Origin: Demequina litorisediminis | GTDB lineage: Bacteria; Actinomycetota; Actinomycetes; Actinomycetales; Demequinaceae | Direction of reading: 5' to 3' | Assembly (NCBI RefSeq): GCF_030161615.1 | Contig: NZ_BSUN01000001.1 | Location: 496,001 to 560,000, forward strand | Length of the DNA: 64,000 nucleotides | Part shown: positions 32,509 through 42,284 of the stretch, piece by piece | Numbering within the stretch: position 1 is the stretch's first letter | How the letters are laid out: every line of letters starts with the position of its first letter | Position numbers and translations under genes: made by a program | The notes under the pieces: model-generated | Databases searched by the model: none | What the model saw: the letters and a program-made list of their open reading frames with translations, nothing else | What the model was told of the DNA's origin: nothing

Positions 32509-33291
32509 ATGACCCCTCGCCCCAGGGCCACCTCGGCCACCGAGACGCTCGACATCGCCGCCGTGGCACGCCTGACAGGAGTCACGAGCCGCACCCTGCG
32601 CCATTACGACGCCATCGGGCTGCTCGCGCCGTCACACACCTCCCCCGACGGCAGGCGCCACTACGGCCAGGCGGAGCTCCTCCGGCTGCAACACATCCTC
32701 GTGCTGCGCGAACTTGGCACCGGCCTGGACACGATCGCCCAGATCGTCGAGGCAGACGACCCCACCATCACCCTTGCGCACCTGCGCGACCACCTTGTGG
32801 GCCTCACTGCCGAACGCGACCGCTACGCGCGGCTCGCCTCCACAGTGGCCCGCACCATCGACTCCCTCGAGAAGGGCACCACCATGTCACACGAAGAAAT
32901 CCTCGACGGCTTCCACCGCCAGTACGAGCCCGAGGCGCGCGAACGCTGGGGCGACGATGCGGTCGATCGCTCCAACGCGCAGTGGAAGGCGCTCGGCAAG
33001 GACGGCCAGCAGCGTCACCTCGACACGCACCGCGAGGTGGTGGAGGCATTGGGCGCGGCCATCCGCGTGGGATTCCGGCCGGAGTCCGATGAGGTGCAGG
33101 CAATTGTCGCGCAGCACCACGAGTGGCTGTCGCTGTTCTGGACACCGACCGCGGAGACGTACCGTGGTATCACTCAGATGTACGTGGATGACGAGCGGTT
33201 CCGCCGCAACTACGACGAGATCGCCCCGGGGGCGGCCGTCCTCCTGCGCGATGCCGCCGACATCTGGGCGGGTCGCCACCTTTCGTCGTGA
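32509..33291 (+). CDS. MerR-family regulator with TipAS-like C-terminal domain
   Basis: Intact, about 260 residues. MerR HTH: LDIAAVARLTGVTSRTLRHYDAIGLL, PDGRRHYGQAEL and a dimerisation coiled coil to about residue 125. The TipAS antibiotic-recognition domain follows (EEILDGFHRQYEPEARERWG, QWKALGKDGQ). TipA proteins bind thiopeptides and other small molecules and activate their own promoter. The operator immediately upstream fits autoregulation. An internal start giving TipAS alone is possible at ATG 32884 (MSHEEILDG). Confidence 0.92.
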   Translation: MTPRPRATSATETLDIAAVARLTGVTSRTLRHYDAIGLLAPSHTSPDGRRHYGQAELLRLQHILVLRELGTGLDTIAQIVEADDPTITLAHLRDHLVGLTAERDRYARLASTVARTIDSLEKGTTMSHEEILDGFHRQYEPEARERWGDDAVDRSNAQWKALGKDGQQRHLDTHREVVEALGAAIRVGFRPESDEVQAIVAQHHEWLSLFWTPTAETYRGITQMYVDDERFRRNYDEIAPGAAVLLRDAADIWAGRHLSS

Positions 33292-33375
33292 TCCGGGAAT
33301 ACCGCCTGGCACAGTGCGCGTTCACAGGGCATTCGCCACCCGCGAGGGGTGGCCAGCCCCATGGAAGGGACACCC

Positions 33376-33993
33376 GTGACGACGCTCGGCCTGATCATCG
33401 GCTCACTGCCCCTGGCTCGCACTCAGCGCCACCTCACCCACCTGCTGACCCAGGTCGCACCCCCTGGCACTCACATCGTGGAACTTGATCCTCAGCACCT
33501 TCCCCAGCACGCGCCCTATGAGGATGTCGAGGCTCCCGCAGCCGCCTTGGAGTGGAAACGCCAGGTCGCGGCGGTCGACGGACTGATCATCGTGTCCCCC
33601 ACCATCGAGCGCTCCATTCCCGGCGCCTTGAAGAACGGCCTCGACTGGGCCGGCGGAACCGCCGCGCCGAACGCGCTGGCGGGAAAGCCGACGACCATCG
33701 CGGGAGTCAGCCTCGGATCACTCCCGCGCTTCGCTTCGATCCAGCACCTTCGCACCGTCCTCGGGGACCACGGAGCCTCTCTACGGTCGCAGCCCGAGGT
33801 GGTCCTTTTTGCGGACCCGGAAACCTCCTTCGACGCTGACGGCCAGCCTTCCGACCCCGATCTCGTCGCGGAGGCGCGGCAACTCGTCTCAGCCGCGGCG
33901 GGCCTCGCTGCACACGAGCGCCGCGCCAGGCGGCCTCGTCGAGCGTTGGCGCACCGACCACTGTCTCCGCTGCGCGCACACGACGTGAGGTGA
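33376..33993 (+). CDS. NAD(P)H-dependent FMN reductase family protein (first copy)
   Basis: Flavodoxin-like reductase: LGLIIGSLPLART at the N-terminus, VDGLIIVSPTIERSIPGALKNGLDWAGG (FMN-binding region), then GKPTTIAGVSLGS. GTG 33376 follows GAAGGG at six bases; ATG 33361 is an alternative. The Arg-rich last 30 residues look out of frame, so the true stop may differ by a frameshift near 33910. It is paralogous to the gene at 34298. Confidence 0.8.
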   Translation: MTTLGLIIGSLPLARTQRHLTHLLTQVAPPGTHIVELDPQHLPQHAPYEDVEAPAAALEWKRQVAAVDGLIIVSPTIERSIPGALKNGLDWAGGTAAPNALAGKPTTIAGVSLGSLPRFASIQHLRTVLGDHGASLRSQPEVVLFADPETSFDADGQPSDPDLVAEARQLVSAAAGLAAHERRARRPRRALAHRPLSPLRAHDVR

Positions 33994-34214
33994 GAGCAGC
34001 CTCGGCCGCCGCAACCGTCGACCCACTGACGGAGGTACTGACGGCGGCGCCGGGCCCCTCGAGCCCGGCGGTAGGCATTCCCGCGATCTAGCGGCGCTTG
34101 CTGCCAGCCTCCGGCGAAGGTGGCGTGCGTCGGGTGGCATGACCGCGCTTCGGCGCTGCGTACGCGCGGCCATGCCCCTGCGCCACGAATCTCAGATACA
34201 TGATTGTGGAATAG
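33994..34214. other. Gap between the two FMN reductases, nothing recognised
   Basis: About 220 bp of ordinary GC-rich sequence with no convincing ORF. AT-rich promoter-like sequence starts at about 34190. Confidence 0.5.
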
Positions 34215-34242
34215 TTGACACATCATCTATCGTTGATGATGT
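34215..34242 (+). promoter_or_regulatory. -35 element and inverted-repeat operator before the second FMN reductase
   Basis: Consensus TTGACA (34215-34220) is immediately followed by the inverted arms ACATCATC (34220-34227) and GATGATGT (34235-34242). The -10 would fall in or just after the right arm but is not clear. The layout suggests repression by a MarR/TetR-like protein sensing oxidants or quinones (inference). Confidence 0.5.
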
Positions 34243-34297
34243 CGTCGCTGAAGAAGCCGACGCCTCCCCCTCACACTTTCTTTGAAAGGACCATGCC

Positions 34298-34858
34298 ATG
34301 ACCCGCATCGGCATCATCGTCGGCTCCATCGCCGAGGCCTCCATCAACCGTCAGGTCGCCAACGTGCTGCCCGGCCTTGCCACGGACGAGGACGTGGAGT
34401 TCACGTTCCTCGAGTTCAAGGACCTGCCCTTCTACGACTACGCGCTCGACGCCGACTACCCGCAGGTGGCCCGCGACTGGAAGCAGGCCATCGCCGACGT
34501 CGACGGCGTCATCATCGTCACCCCCGAGTACTCGCGCTCCATCCCCGGCGTCCTCAAGAACGCGCTGGACTGGGCCGCTCGCCCCTGGGGCCAAGGTTCC
34601 TTCGCAGGCAAGCCCGTCGCGATCATGGGCGCCTCGATCGGCTCGACGGCTACCGCAGCCGCCCAGCAGCACCTGCGCGCGATCCTCGGTCACTACGACG
34701 CCCCCACCATGGGCCAGCCCGAGACCTTCTTCCACTACCGCGCAGACGCCTTCGGCGCCGACGGCACGCTCCAGGACGAGGCTCAGGCCTCCATCCTCGC
34801 GAACTTCGTCAACGCTGCCGTCGCGCACGTCAAGCAGTTCGCGCGCGTCTCGGCGTAA
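34298..34858 (+). CDS. NAD(P)H-dependent FMN reductase (second copy)
   Basis: Intact 186-residue flavodoxin-fold reductase: RIGIIVGSIAEASINRQVA, DGVIIVTPEYSRSIPGVLKNALDWAARPW, GKPVAIMGASIGSTATAAAQQHLR. GAAAGGA precedes ATG 34298 at a good distance. Probably reduces FMN, quinones or azo compounds in the cytoplasm. The promoter with operator lies 55 bp upstream. Confidence 0.92.
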   Translation: MTRIGIIVGSIAEASINRQVANVLPGLATDEDVEFTFLEFKDLPFYDYALDADYPQVARDWKQAIADVDGVIIVTPEYSRSIPGVLKNALDWAARPWGQGSFAGKPVAIMGASIGSTATAAAQQHLRAILGHYDAPTMGQPETFFHYRADAFGADGTLQDEAQASILANFVNAAVAHVKQFARVSA

Positions 34859-34907
34859 CACCTCGCCGTCGTTCTGACGCCTCACGGCGTGAGAAGATGG
34901 CTCTTAC

Positions 34908-35080
34908 GTGAGCGCGGCCCCCACCACCCCTCCCGGGGGCCAGCCGCTCCTCGCACCCGCGGTACACACCACCGCGACAGTGCACACCGGCAACGGCCGT
35001 CCGGGAACACCTGGGCGGTCGTTGCCGTTGGTGCATTCATGACCTTGTCAGGCACGATGCCCCAAGTGAGCGCCCCATGA
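34908..35080 (+). CDS. Possible short coupled ORF before the photolyase
   Basis: A GTG-started reading (VSAAPTTPPGGQPLL...), with a one-base correction near 35000, would end with a hydrophobic stretch GNTWAVVAVGAFMTLSG and the sequence MPQVSAP. Its TGA overlaps the photolyase ATG (ATGA). Composition differs from shadows of the neighbouring genes, but no family is recognised and the needed correction is not at an AGCT. Weak call. Confidence 0.25.
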
Positions 35081-36409
35081 CCTCGCTGTGGTGGGCCCGC
35101 CGAGACCTCCGCCTCGCAGACAATCCCGCACTCGTCAGCGCGCAGGAGGACGGCGCGGCGGCGGTCTTTGCCTGGACCGACGGGATCACGCGATGGTCTG
35201 GCCGCCGTAGTGCCCACCTCGCCCGCGTGCTCTGGCAGCCTGCGCGACGCCAGCGCTGGAGCACTCGCCGTGCGACGAGGTGCGGCCGATGCCGTGGTCA
35301 CCGCGGCGGCCCAGGAGGCCGATGCGCGGGTCGTGTGGGCGGCACGCGAGTACTCCCCCGCCGGCATCGCGGAGCAGGACGCCGTCGCCGCCGCACTCAC
35401 CGCGGGGGCCGTGAGTTGCGACTCATCGGCTCGCCGTACGCCGTGGCCCCTGGGCGCGTGCGCAAGGCTGACGGCGACCCGTACAAGGTGTTCACTCCGT
35501 ATCGCGACGCGTGGAGGCGCCACGGGTGGCGCGCGCCGGCCGCCGCGGCACGCGGGGACGCCTGGGTGAACCTTGGCCGCCACGAGGATGACGTGGATCT
35601 GGATCAGCGGGCCGCGCACGGTGACGCGGCGGATCCCCTCGTGAACGTCCACGAGTTCCGCGAGGACCGCATCGTGGAGGCACTGGCTGACTTCGTGGCG
35701 GAGCGCCTTCACCTCTACGGCGAGGACCGTGACCGCCCCGACCTCGACGGCACCAGCCGCCTGTCGACGGCACTGGCGTTTGGCCAGGTTCACCCCCGCA
35801 CGGTGCTTGCCCTGACGGCCCGCGAGAAGCACCCCGGTGCCAGGGTCTTCGAATCGGAGCCGGCGTGGCGCGACTTCCACGCCGATGTCCTATTCCACCA
35901 CCCCGAGGCCCTGCGCACGTCACTGACTCCCGTCCTCCGAGATGCCGACTGGATCGAGGGCCGCGACGCGGACGCGGCGTTCATGGCGTGGCGAGACGGC
36001 GTCACGGGGTTCCCGCTGGTTGATGCCGGCATGCGCCAGCTCGCACAGACCGGGTGGATGCACAACCGCGTGCGCATGGTGGTCGCCAGCCTGCTCGTCA
36101 AGGACCTGCGCATCCCGTGGCAGCGCGGCGCGGACCACTTCCGCCGCACGCTCGTGGACTACGACCACGCCCAGAACCAGGCTCAACTGGCAGTGGGTCG
36201 CGGGCACCGGCCGCGACGCGGCGCCGTTCTTCCGCATCTTCAATCCCAGCACGCAAGCGCGCACCTTCGACCCCGAGCGTCGCTATGTGGAGCGCTGGGT
36301 GCCGGAGGTCGACACCCCTGCGTATCCGGCACCGATCGTGGACCATGCCGCGGAGCGTCATCTCACCCTGGAGCTCTACAAGGCAGCGAAAGCCACCCCC
36401 TTGTCGTAG
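35077..36409 (+). CDS. phr: Deoxyribodipyrimidine photo-lyase
   Basis: Class I FAD photolyase/cryptochrome repairing UV pyrimidine dimers. N-terminal antenna domain [19 protein letters not shown]-terminal FAD domain with [60 protein letters not shown] and [16 protein letters not shown]. Three repairs: AGCT insertions at 35238 (WQLRDA) and 36181 (NQLNWQW), and a lost G in the run near 35407. About 443 residues, normal for the family. Confidence 0.95.
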
Positions 36410-36441
36410 CACGCTCGCGCACCGGGGAGTACGTTCGGAAC

Positions 36442-36852
36442 ATGCGCGACGCCGATGTCGACCTCTGGATGGGGCACTACACCAGTCCCATGAAGGACGT
36501 CGTTCAGCATCTGCGCTGGATCCTGCTCGCCTCCGACGACCGGGTGGAGGAGTCGATCAAGTGGTCGACCCCGACGTTCTCGTACCGTGGCGACATCGCG
36601 TCCTTCTACCCGCAGGGTTCGATGGCGGCAGTGCTGGTGTTCCACCGCGCGGGCCTCTTGCCGACCACCTTCCCTGGCCTCGAGCCGGCGCCGCGCGATG
36701 GCAGGGTGATGAGGATCATCTCCATAGCCGAGGCCGAGGATAGGCGCGACACCATCGAGGACATCGTCCACGCGTGGATCGATTGGCGAGACGGGGCGGG
36801 GAGTTCCGTGCGCCTCGAGATGGCCGATGCCGGGGTTACGCCACGCGGTTGA
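36442..36852 (+). CDS. DUF1801-type protein
   Basis: Intact 136-residue protein. VDLWMGHYTSPMKDVVQHLRWILLASDDRVEESIKWSTPTF-type opening and GDIASFYPQG resemble the DUF1801/YdhG-like fold; the C-terminus is less certain. Cytoplasmic, function unknown. Its last 17 bases overlap the convergent dehydrogenase gene. Confidence 0.7.
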   Translation: MRDADVDLWMGHYTSPMKDVVQHLRWILLASDDRVEESIKWSTPTFSYRGDIASFYPQGSMAAVLVFHRAGLLPTTFPGLEPAPRDGRVMRIISIAEAEDRRDTIEDIVHAWIDWRDGAGSSVRLEMADAGVTPRG

Positions 36853-37767
36853 CCGGACCCTCGCCCCGACGCAGCGCCTCGACCTGGCGACGCACGAGGG
36901 CGACGTAGCGCCGGTCGGTGAGTTGCGCGAAGCCTGCGATATGAGGCACAACGATGCACCCCGGTGCATCAAAGAGCGGATGGTCATCGGGTAGCGGCTC
37001 GGGGTCGGTGACGTCGAGCGCGGCACGCAGGCGCCCGGCCCGCAGTTCCGCGAGCAGGGCATCAGTGTCGACCACGGCGCCGCGGCCCACGTTGACCAGG
37101 AGCGCACCGTCGGGCATCGCAGCGAGGAATTCGGCGTTGGCGAGGCGATCGGTGGAGTCGTCGTGAGGCGTGACGAGCACCACGATCCGCGCCGCGGGCA
37201 GGAGGCCGAGGATGTCGTCGATCGCATGCACCGTGGTGCCGTCCGGGGCGATGCGGGCCGAGCGCGCCACGCCCTCGACGTGCGCCTCGCAGGCCCGCAT
37301 GCGGTCGCCGATCGCCGCTCCGATGGACCCGTAGCCCACGATGAGGACCCTGCTATCGGCCAGTGACGGGGCGGTCTCCCACGGCTCCCAGCGGCCGCGA
37401 CGCTGCGCGTCGAAGAACTGCGGCAAGCCCCGCTGGCTCGCGAGCGTCAGGGTGAGTGCCATCTCCGCGGTGCGTGTGTCGTGAACGCCGCGCGCGTTGC
37501 ACAGCGCGACCCCGTGCGGCACGAACGGCAGCGCGTGCTCGAAGCCTGCCGAGGGAATCTGGATCGCCTCGAGGGACGGCAGGCTCACCCAGCCGGGAGT
37601 ACACGGTCCGGCCCCCGGTGCGGTGAGCCAAGCACACCAGCCTGGATCTGCTCCGCGCCGGCCGGGGCGTCCCCATCAGCAGGATTCCAGACGATGAGCC
37701 GCACGTCTTCACCGAGGTCGCCCACGGCATCGGCCACTGCCTGTGACGGCACGGAAAGGGTGATCAT
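36836..37767 (-). CDS. D-isomer-specific 2-hydroxyacid dehydrogenase
   Basis: NAD(P)-dependent dehydrogenase of about 309 residues. ALCNARGVHDTRTAEMAL, dinucleotide motif VLIVGYGSIGAAIGDRM, LVNVGRGAVVDTDALL (catalytic Arg/Glu region), and ALDVTDPEPLPDDHPLFDAPGCIVVPHIAG with the catalytic His. Two AGCT insertions, at 37641 (IQLVCLAHR) and 37583 (GELPSLEA), split the N-terminus. ATG 37767. Substrate is unassigned (glyoxylate/hydroxypyruvate-like). Confidence 0.92.
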
Positions 37768-37797
37768 GGTCGCCAGTGTGTCACGGCGCGCCGCCGC

Positions 37798-38790
37798 CTA
37801 CGGGCGGGGCGGAGCGCACGTCTCGCGCAGGACCAGCGAGGTGTCGAGCCGGACGTGCGAGGAGTGTTCGCGCCCCTCGATGCGGTCCAGCAGCATTCGC
37901 ATCGCGGCCGCGCCCATCTCCTGCAGCGGCTGGCGCACGGTGGTGAGCGCGGGGGATGCGAGTCCCGCCTCGGGGATGTCGTCGAAGCCGATGACGGACA
38001 GGTCGCCTGGGACGCTCAGACCCAGGTCATGCGCGACCTCGATGGCCGCGAGCGCGGTGAGGTCGTTGGCTCCCATAATGGCCGTCGGCGGCTCGGCCAT
38101 CCCCAGGAGGGTGCGCGTGGCCTGGGCCGCATTCTCCGGGGCGTACCTCGTCTCGATGATGAGCGCGGGGTCGACGGGGATGCCCGCCTCGGCGTGGGCG
38201 TGACGGAACCCCGCCTCACGCAGGTGCGATGAGTCGAGTTCGTTGCGTCCGCCGAGGAAGCCGATGCGGCGGTGGCCAAGGCTCAACAGATGCTGGGCGG
38301 CCCGCTCGGCACCCTCGAAGTTGTCGACGTCGATGGTGGGCAAGCGGTTGGGCCCGTAGTGCGGGTCGATGGCCACGATGGGCACCACGGTCTCCGCGTC
38401 GAGCACCGTGGGGGTGACGATGACGGCGCCGTCGATCAGGGTCCCGCCCAGCCGCGCGAGCGACCGACGCTCCCAGCCATGGGTGTCACCTCCCGAGTGC
38501 GACAGCACCTCGTAGCCGGAACCGTGGGCCGCCTTGGCTGCCCCCTTGAGGAGCCTCCGCAGAGAAGGGCTCGAAGTCCGCGACGAGCACGCCGAGCACG
38601 TGGGTCTGCTGGGCGCGCAGCGAGGAGGCCGAAAGGTTGCCCGCGTAACCGAGCCTCGTCGATCACCTGTTGCACGGTGGCGATGGTGTCTTTCGAGACG
38701 CCGTAACGCCCGTTGACGACCTTCGACACGGTCGCGACGGACACCCCGGCCCGTGCGGCCACGTCCGACAGCCTTCACTCGCGGTCCCAT
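37798..38790 (-). CDS. LacI-family repressor of the adjacent sugar operon
   Basis: HTH VKLSDVAARAGVSVATVSKVVNGRYGVS and a periplasmic-binding-like effector domain (LGHRRIGFLGGR, AIMGANDLTALAAIEVAHDLGLSVPGDLSVIGFDDIP). Three AGCT insertions at 38772, 38654 and 38556 break the N-terminal third; repaired length is about 330 residues. ATG 38790 (MGPRVKLSD) or 38799. It is divergent from the ABC/GH3 operon, with a perfect palindrome between them, so it is probably the sugar-responsive repressor of both. Confidence 0.93.
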   Translation of the reverse strand: MGPRVKAVGRGRTGRGVRRDRVEGRQRALRRLERHHRHRATGDRRGSVTRATFRPPRCAPSRPTCSACSSRTSSPSLRRLLKGAAKAAHGSGYEVLSHSGGDTHGWERRSLARLGGTLIDGAVIVTPTVLDAETVVPIVAIDPHYGPNRLPTIDVDNFEGAERAAQHLLSLGHRRIGFLGGRNELDSSHLREAGFRHAHAEAGIPVDPALIIETRYAPENAAQATRTLLGMAEPPTAIMGANDLTALAAIEVAHDLGLSVPGDLSVIGFDDIPEAGLASPALTTVRQPLQEMGAAAMRMLLDRIEGREHSSHVRLDTSLVLRETCAPPRP

Positions 38791-38825
38791 GTCGGGCATC
38801 GTAGCGCCTCTCCCCTCCGTTGCGA

Positions 38826-38845
38826 AAACGTTATCGATAACGTTT
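38826..38845. promoter_or_regulatory. Perfect 20-bp LacI-type operator
   Basis: AAACGTTATCGATAACGTTT is an exact palindrome with the central CG typical of LacI-family operators. It overlaps the -35 of the sugar operon and lies 36 bp from the lacI start. Confidence 0.85.
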
Positions 38846-38872
38846 GACATGACTCTGACCCGCTGTCAGACT
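38844..38872 (+). promoter_or_regulatory. Promoter of the sugar ABC / GH3 operon
   Basis: -35 TTGACA (38844-38849), 17-bp spacer, -10-like CAGACT (38867-38872). The operator covers the -35, so repressor binding would block polymerase. Confidence 0.6.
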
Positions 38873-38916
38873 CACCGGTGTTCGGCTGGTCAACGAGGAC
38901 TTGAGAGGACACGAAC

Positions 38917-40280
38917 ATGACGCATTTCCGTCGAGCGAGCGCCATGGTGGCGTTCGCGTCATCCGCGGCACTGCTGCTCACCGCATGCGGCTCGGATGAG
39001 GACCCCGCCGCCACGGAATCCCCGGGCACGACCACTTCCGCACAAGAGGGAGGCTCCGGCGAACCCGTCACCCTCACCTGGTGGCACAACGGTGTGGCTG
39101 GTGACACCGGCGAAAACTCCCTTGGCGACTACTGGGACAAGGTCGCGGCCGACTACACGGCCGAGCACCCGAACGTCACCATCGAGATCGAGCAGATCCA
39201 GAACGAAGACCTGCAGCGCACCCGCATCCCCACCGCGCTGCAATCGGGCGACGCGCCCGACATCTTCCAGCAGTGGGGCGGCGGCGAACTCGCGGCGCAG
39301 GCCGAGGCCGGCTACCTGATGGACCTGTCGGAGCCGCTGGCCGATGACATCGAACGCCTGGGCGGTGCGGTGGCACCGTGGCAGGCGGACGGCGTCACGT
39401 ACGGCGTCCCGTTCCAGTTCGCCGTCGAAGGCGTCTGGTACCGCAAGAGCCTGTTCGAGCAGGCGGGCATCACCGCCGAGCCCACCACCATGGACGAGCT
39501 CGGCGACGCCGTCCAGAAGCTCAAGGACGCAGGAATCACCCCCATCGCGGTGGGTGCGGCGGACAAGTGGCCCGCCGCTCACTGGTGGTACAACTTCGCC
39601 CTGCGCTCCTGCTCCCAGGACACCATGTCCAACGACACCGCCGCGCTGGACTTCTCCAACCCGTGCTGGCTCGACGCAGGCACCCAGGCTCGAGGACTTC
39701 CTCGGCACGGAGCCGTTCCAGAACCAGTTCATGTCGACCGTGGCCCAGACGGGCGCGACGTCATCCGCAGGCCTGGTCGCCAACGGCGAGGCCGCCATGG
39801 AGCTCATGGGCCAGTGGAACTACTTCGTGTACGAGGGCTTCACCGACGGATCCGATGAGGCGCTCACCGCCCTGCACGATGACCTCGACTGGTTCCCGAT
39901 GCCCGCGACGGCATCGGGCGAGGGTGACCCGACCGCCTCCATGGGCGGCGGCGACGGCTTCTCCTGCTACAAGGACGCCCCCGCCGAGTGCGCGGGCTTC
40001 CTGTCCTACCTGGTCTCCGACGATGTCCAGCGCGGCTATGTCGAGGCCGTCGGCGGTCTCCCCGTGGCCCCCGCCGCCACGGACGCCATCACCGACCCGG
40101 TGCTCCAGGAGATCGCCCAGACCTCGAGCAACGCCGGCTACGTCCAGGCTGTGGCTCGACACGCTCCTCGGCACCAACGTGGGTGGAGCACTCAACGACG
40201 GCATCGCCGCACAGTTCGCCGGGACCGGCGACGCGCAGAACACCGTCGACCTCATGACGGCCGCGGCCGCCACGCAGTAA
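38917..40280 (+). CDS. Sugar ABC transporter substrate-binding lipoprotein
   Basis: Family-1 extracellular binding protein. Signal peptide with lipobox LLLTACG (about residue 23), VTLTWWHNGVAGDTG, IPTALQSGDAPDIFQQWGGGEL, NGEAAMELMGQWNY. Two AGCT insertions, at 39689 (TQLEDFLG) and 40151 (VQLWLDTLL), break the C-terminal half; about 454 residues repaired. First gene of a sugar import/hydrolysis operon; with a GH3 enzyme downstream, a beta-linked oligosaccharide ligand such as xylo- or cello-oligosaccharide is likely (inference). Confidence 0.93.
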
Positions 40281-40319
40281 CTCCACCCCGTCCCACCGAC
40301 CCCAGAAAGCGAGATCTCC

Positions 40320-41380
40320 GTGACCGCACTGGAGACCTCGGGCACGGGGACCGTCCCCGCCGTCGGCGCAGCAGCGCCGGCGGCGGGCGACGCCCTCGGA
40401 CAGCCCGTCAGCGACCACCCCCGTCGAGCGCGCGTGCGCATGTGGGGAGAGCCTCACGCTCTTCCTCGGCCCCGCGCTCGCACTCTTCCTGACCTTCGTC
40501 GTCTACCCCGTGATCTCCGCCGCCCGGTACTCGCTGTACCAGTGGAACGGCGTCGAGCAGTTCGAGGATGCCGACTTCATCGGGCTCGAAAACTACGCCC
40601 GGGCGCTGTTCGGCGGCACCGATGAGGCGACCAAGAGCGCCTTCACCACCGCCTACGCCGAGCCCTTCCAGGCGGCCTTCACCCACACCATCGGCATCCT
40701 GGTGTTGTCGATCCTGATCCAGGCTCCCCTGGGGCTCCTCATCGCGCTCGTGCTGAATCGCCGCTTCCCCGGCCGCTCCGCGGTGCGCGTCACGCTGTTC
40801 GCGCCCTACGTGCTGAGCGAGGTCATCGCCGGCACCATGTGGCTCATCATCTTCGACCCCAACGGGGTCGCCACTGCACTCATGAACGCCGTGGGCCTCG
40901 AACCCCCGGCTGGCGGCTGGCTTGAGGACCAAACCTGGGGATTCTGGGTGGTGTTCTTCATCATCACGTGGAAGTACATCGGCCTAGCGGTGATCCTGTT
41001 CCTCGCGGGCCTGTCCGGGGTGCCCCAGGAACTTCAGGATGCCGCCGCCATCGACGGCGCCTCGTGGTGGCAGACCCAGTGGCGAATCAATATCCCGCTC
41101 ATCGGCCCCACCATCCGCATCTGGGTGTTCCTGTCGCTCATCGGATCCATCCAGGCTCTTCGACATGGTCTGGGTCCTCAACCAGGGCGGCACCACCGGT
41201 CAGTACTCGACCATCGCGACGTACATGATGCAGATCGGCTTCTTCCGCAATGACTGGGGCTTCGGCTCCGCCATCGCGGTGATCATGTTCATGCTGTCGT
41301 TCGTCGTGGCCGTGTTCTACGTCCTGTTCGTCCTTCGTCGTGACAACTCCGACGCTCCCAGGAAGGCCAAGCGCGCATGA
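40320..41380 (+). CDS. Sugar ABC transporter permease 1 (MalF-like)
   Basis: Six-span permease: FVVYPVISAARYSLYQWNGV near the N-terminus; EAA loop ELQDAAAIDGASWWQTQWRINIPLIGPTIR; end FVLRRDNSDAPRKAKRA. GTG 40320 start, 39 bp after the binding-protein stop. AGCT insertions at 40450 (WGELTLF) and 41155 (SIQLFDMVWVL). Forms the channel with the next gene's product. Confidence 0.93.
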
Positions 41381-42280
41381 CCGCCACTGCTGCCTCAGCC
41401 CCCGCATCGGCCCCGCGCAAGAGCGTGGCTCCCCCGCATCGGCGCTACGCCCGAGGCGAGGGGACGGGCAAGACGCCCTGGCTCTCCATCGCCGTCGCGC
41501 TCGTCGGCGTGGCCGTCACGCTCGGCCCCATCATCTACCTGGTCGTCGGCGGCCTGCGCACCCAGCAGGACCTCTCGACCAACCCCACGGGGCTTCCCGA
41601 CCCCGTGATGTGGTCCAACTACGGCGACATCCTGTCCAACGACATCTTCTGGCGTCAGGCGGCCAACTCGCTCCTGGTGGCCACGCTCACCACGGCAGGT
41701 GTGGTCCTGTTCGGCACCATGGCCGCCTACCCGCTCGCCCGCTACCGGTTCAAGGGGCGCGAGGGCGTGTTCATGATCTTCACGACGGGACTGATGTTCC
41801 CCCTGTCGGTGGCGGTCCTCCCGCTGTATCTGCTGCTGAAGGACATGGGGCTGTCCGGGCTTCCGGGGCTGATCGTGCCGCAGATCGCCTTCGGGCTGCC
41901 GATGACCATCATCATCCTGCGCCCCTTCCTCAAGGCACTGCCGCTGGAGGCTCGAGGAGGCGGCGTTCATGGATGGCGTGTCGCGCATCGGCTTCTTCTG
42001 GCGCATGCTGCTGCCGCTGGCGCGCCCCGGCATGGTGACGGTCGGTGTCCTCGCGTTCATCGCGTCGTGGAACGCCTACCTGCTTCCCCTCCTCCTGCTC
42101 ACCGGCGACCCACGTGGCATGACCCTGCCGCTGGGCATCACCACGTTCCAGGGCCAGTACGCCTCCGCGACCACGCTGATCATGGCGTACACATCGCTGG
42201 CGATGATTCCCGCGCTCGTCTTCTTCCTGCTGATGGAGCGCAGGATCGTCGACGGCCTGACCGGCGCAGTGAAGGGCTAG
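41377..42280 (+). CDS. Sugar ABC transporter permease 2 (MalG-like)
   Basis: ATG overlaps the permease 1 stop (ATGA). Six spans; RYRFKGREGVFMIFTTGLMFP and EAA loop LEEAAFMDGVSRIGFFWRMLLPLARPG after repair of the AGCT insertion at 41952. About 300 residues. No ATPase is in the operon; a shared MsiK-type ATPase elsewhere is usual for actinobacterial sugar importers (known for the group, not seen here). Confidence 0.93.
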
Positions 42281-42284
42281 GGCG

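Noticed and set aside
36098..36412. Minus-strand ORF antisense to the photolyase 3' end
   Set aside because: Shadow frame; the plus-strand FAD-domain motifs are unambiguous.
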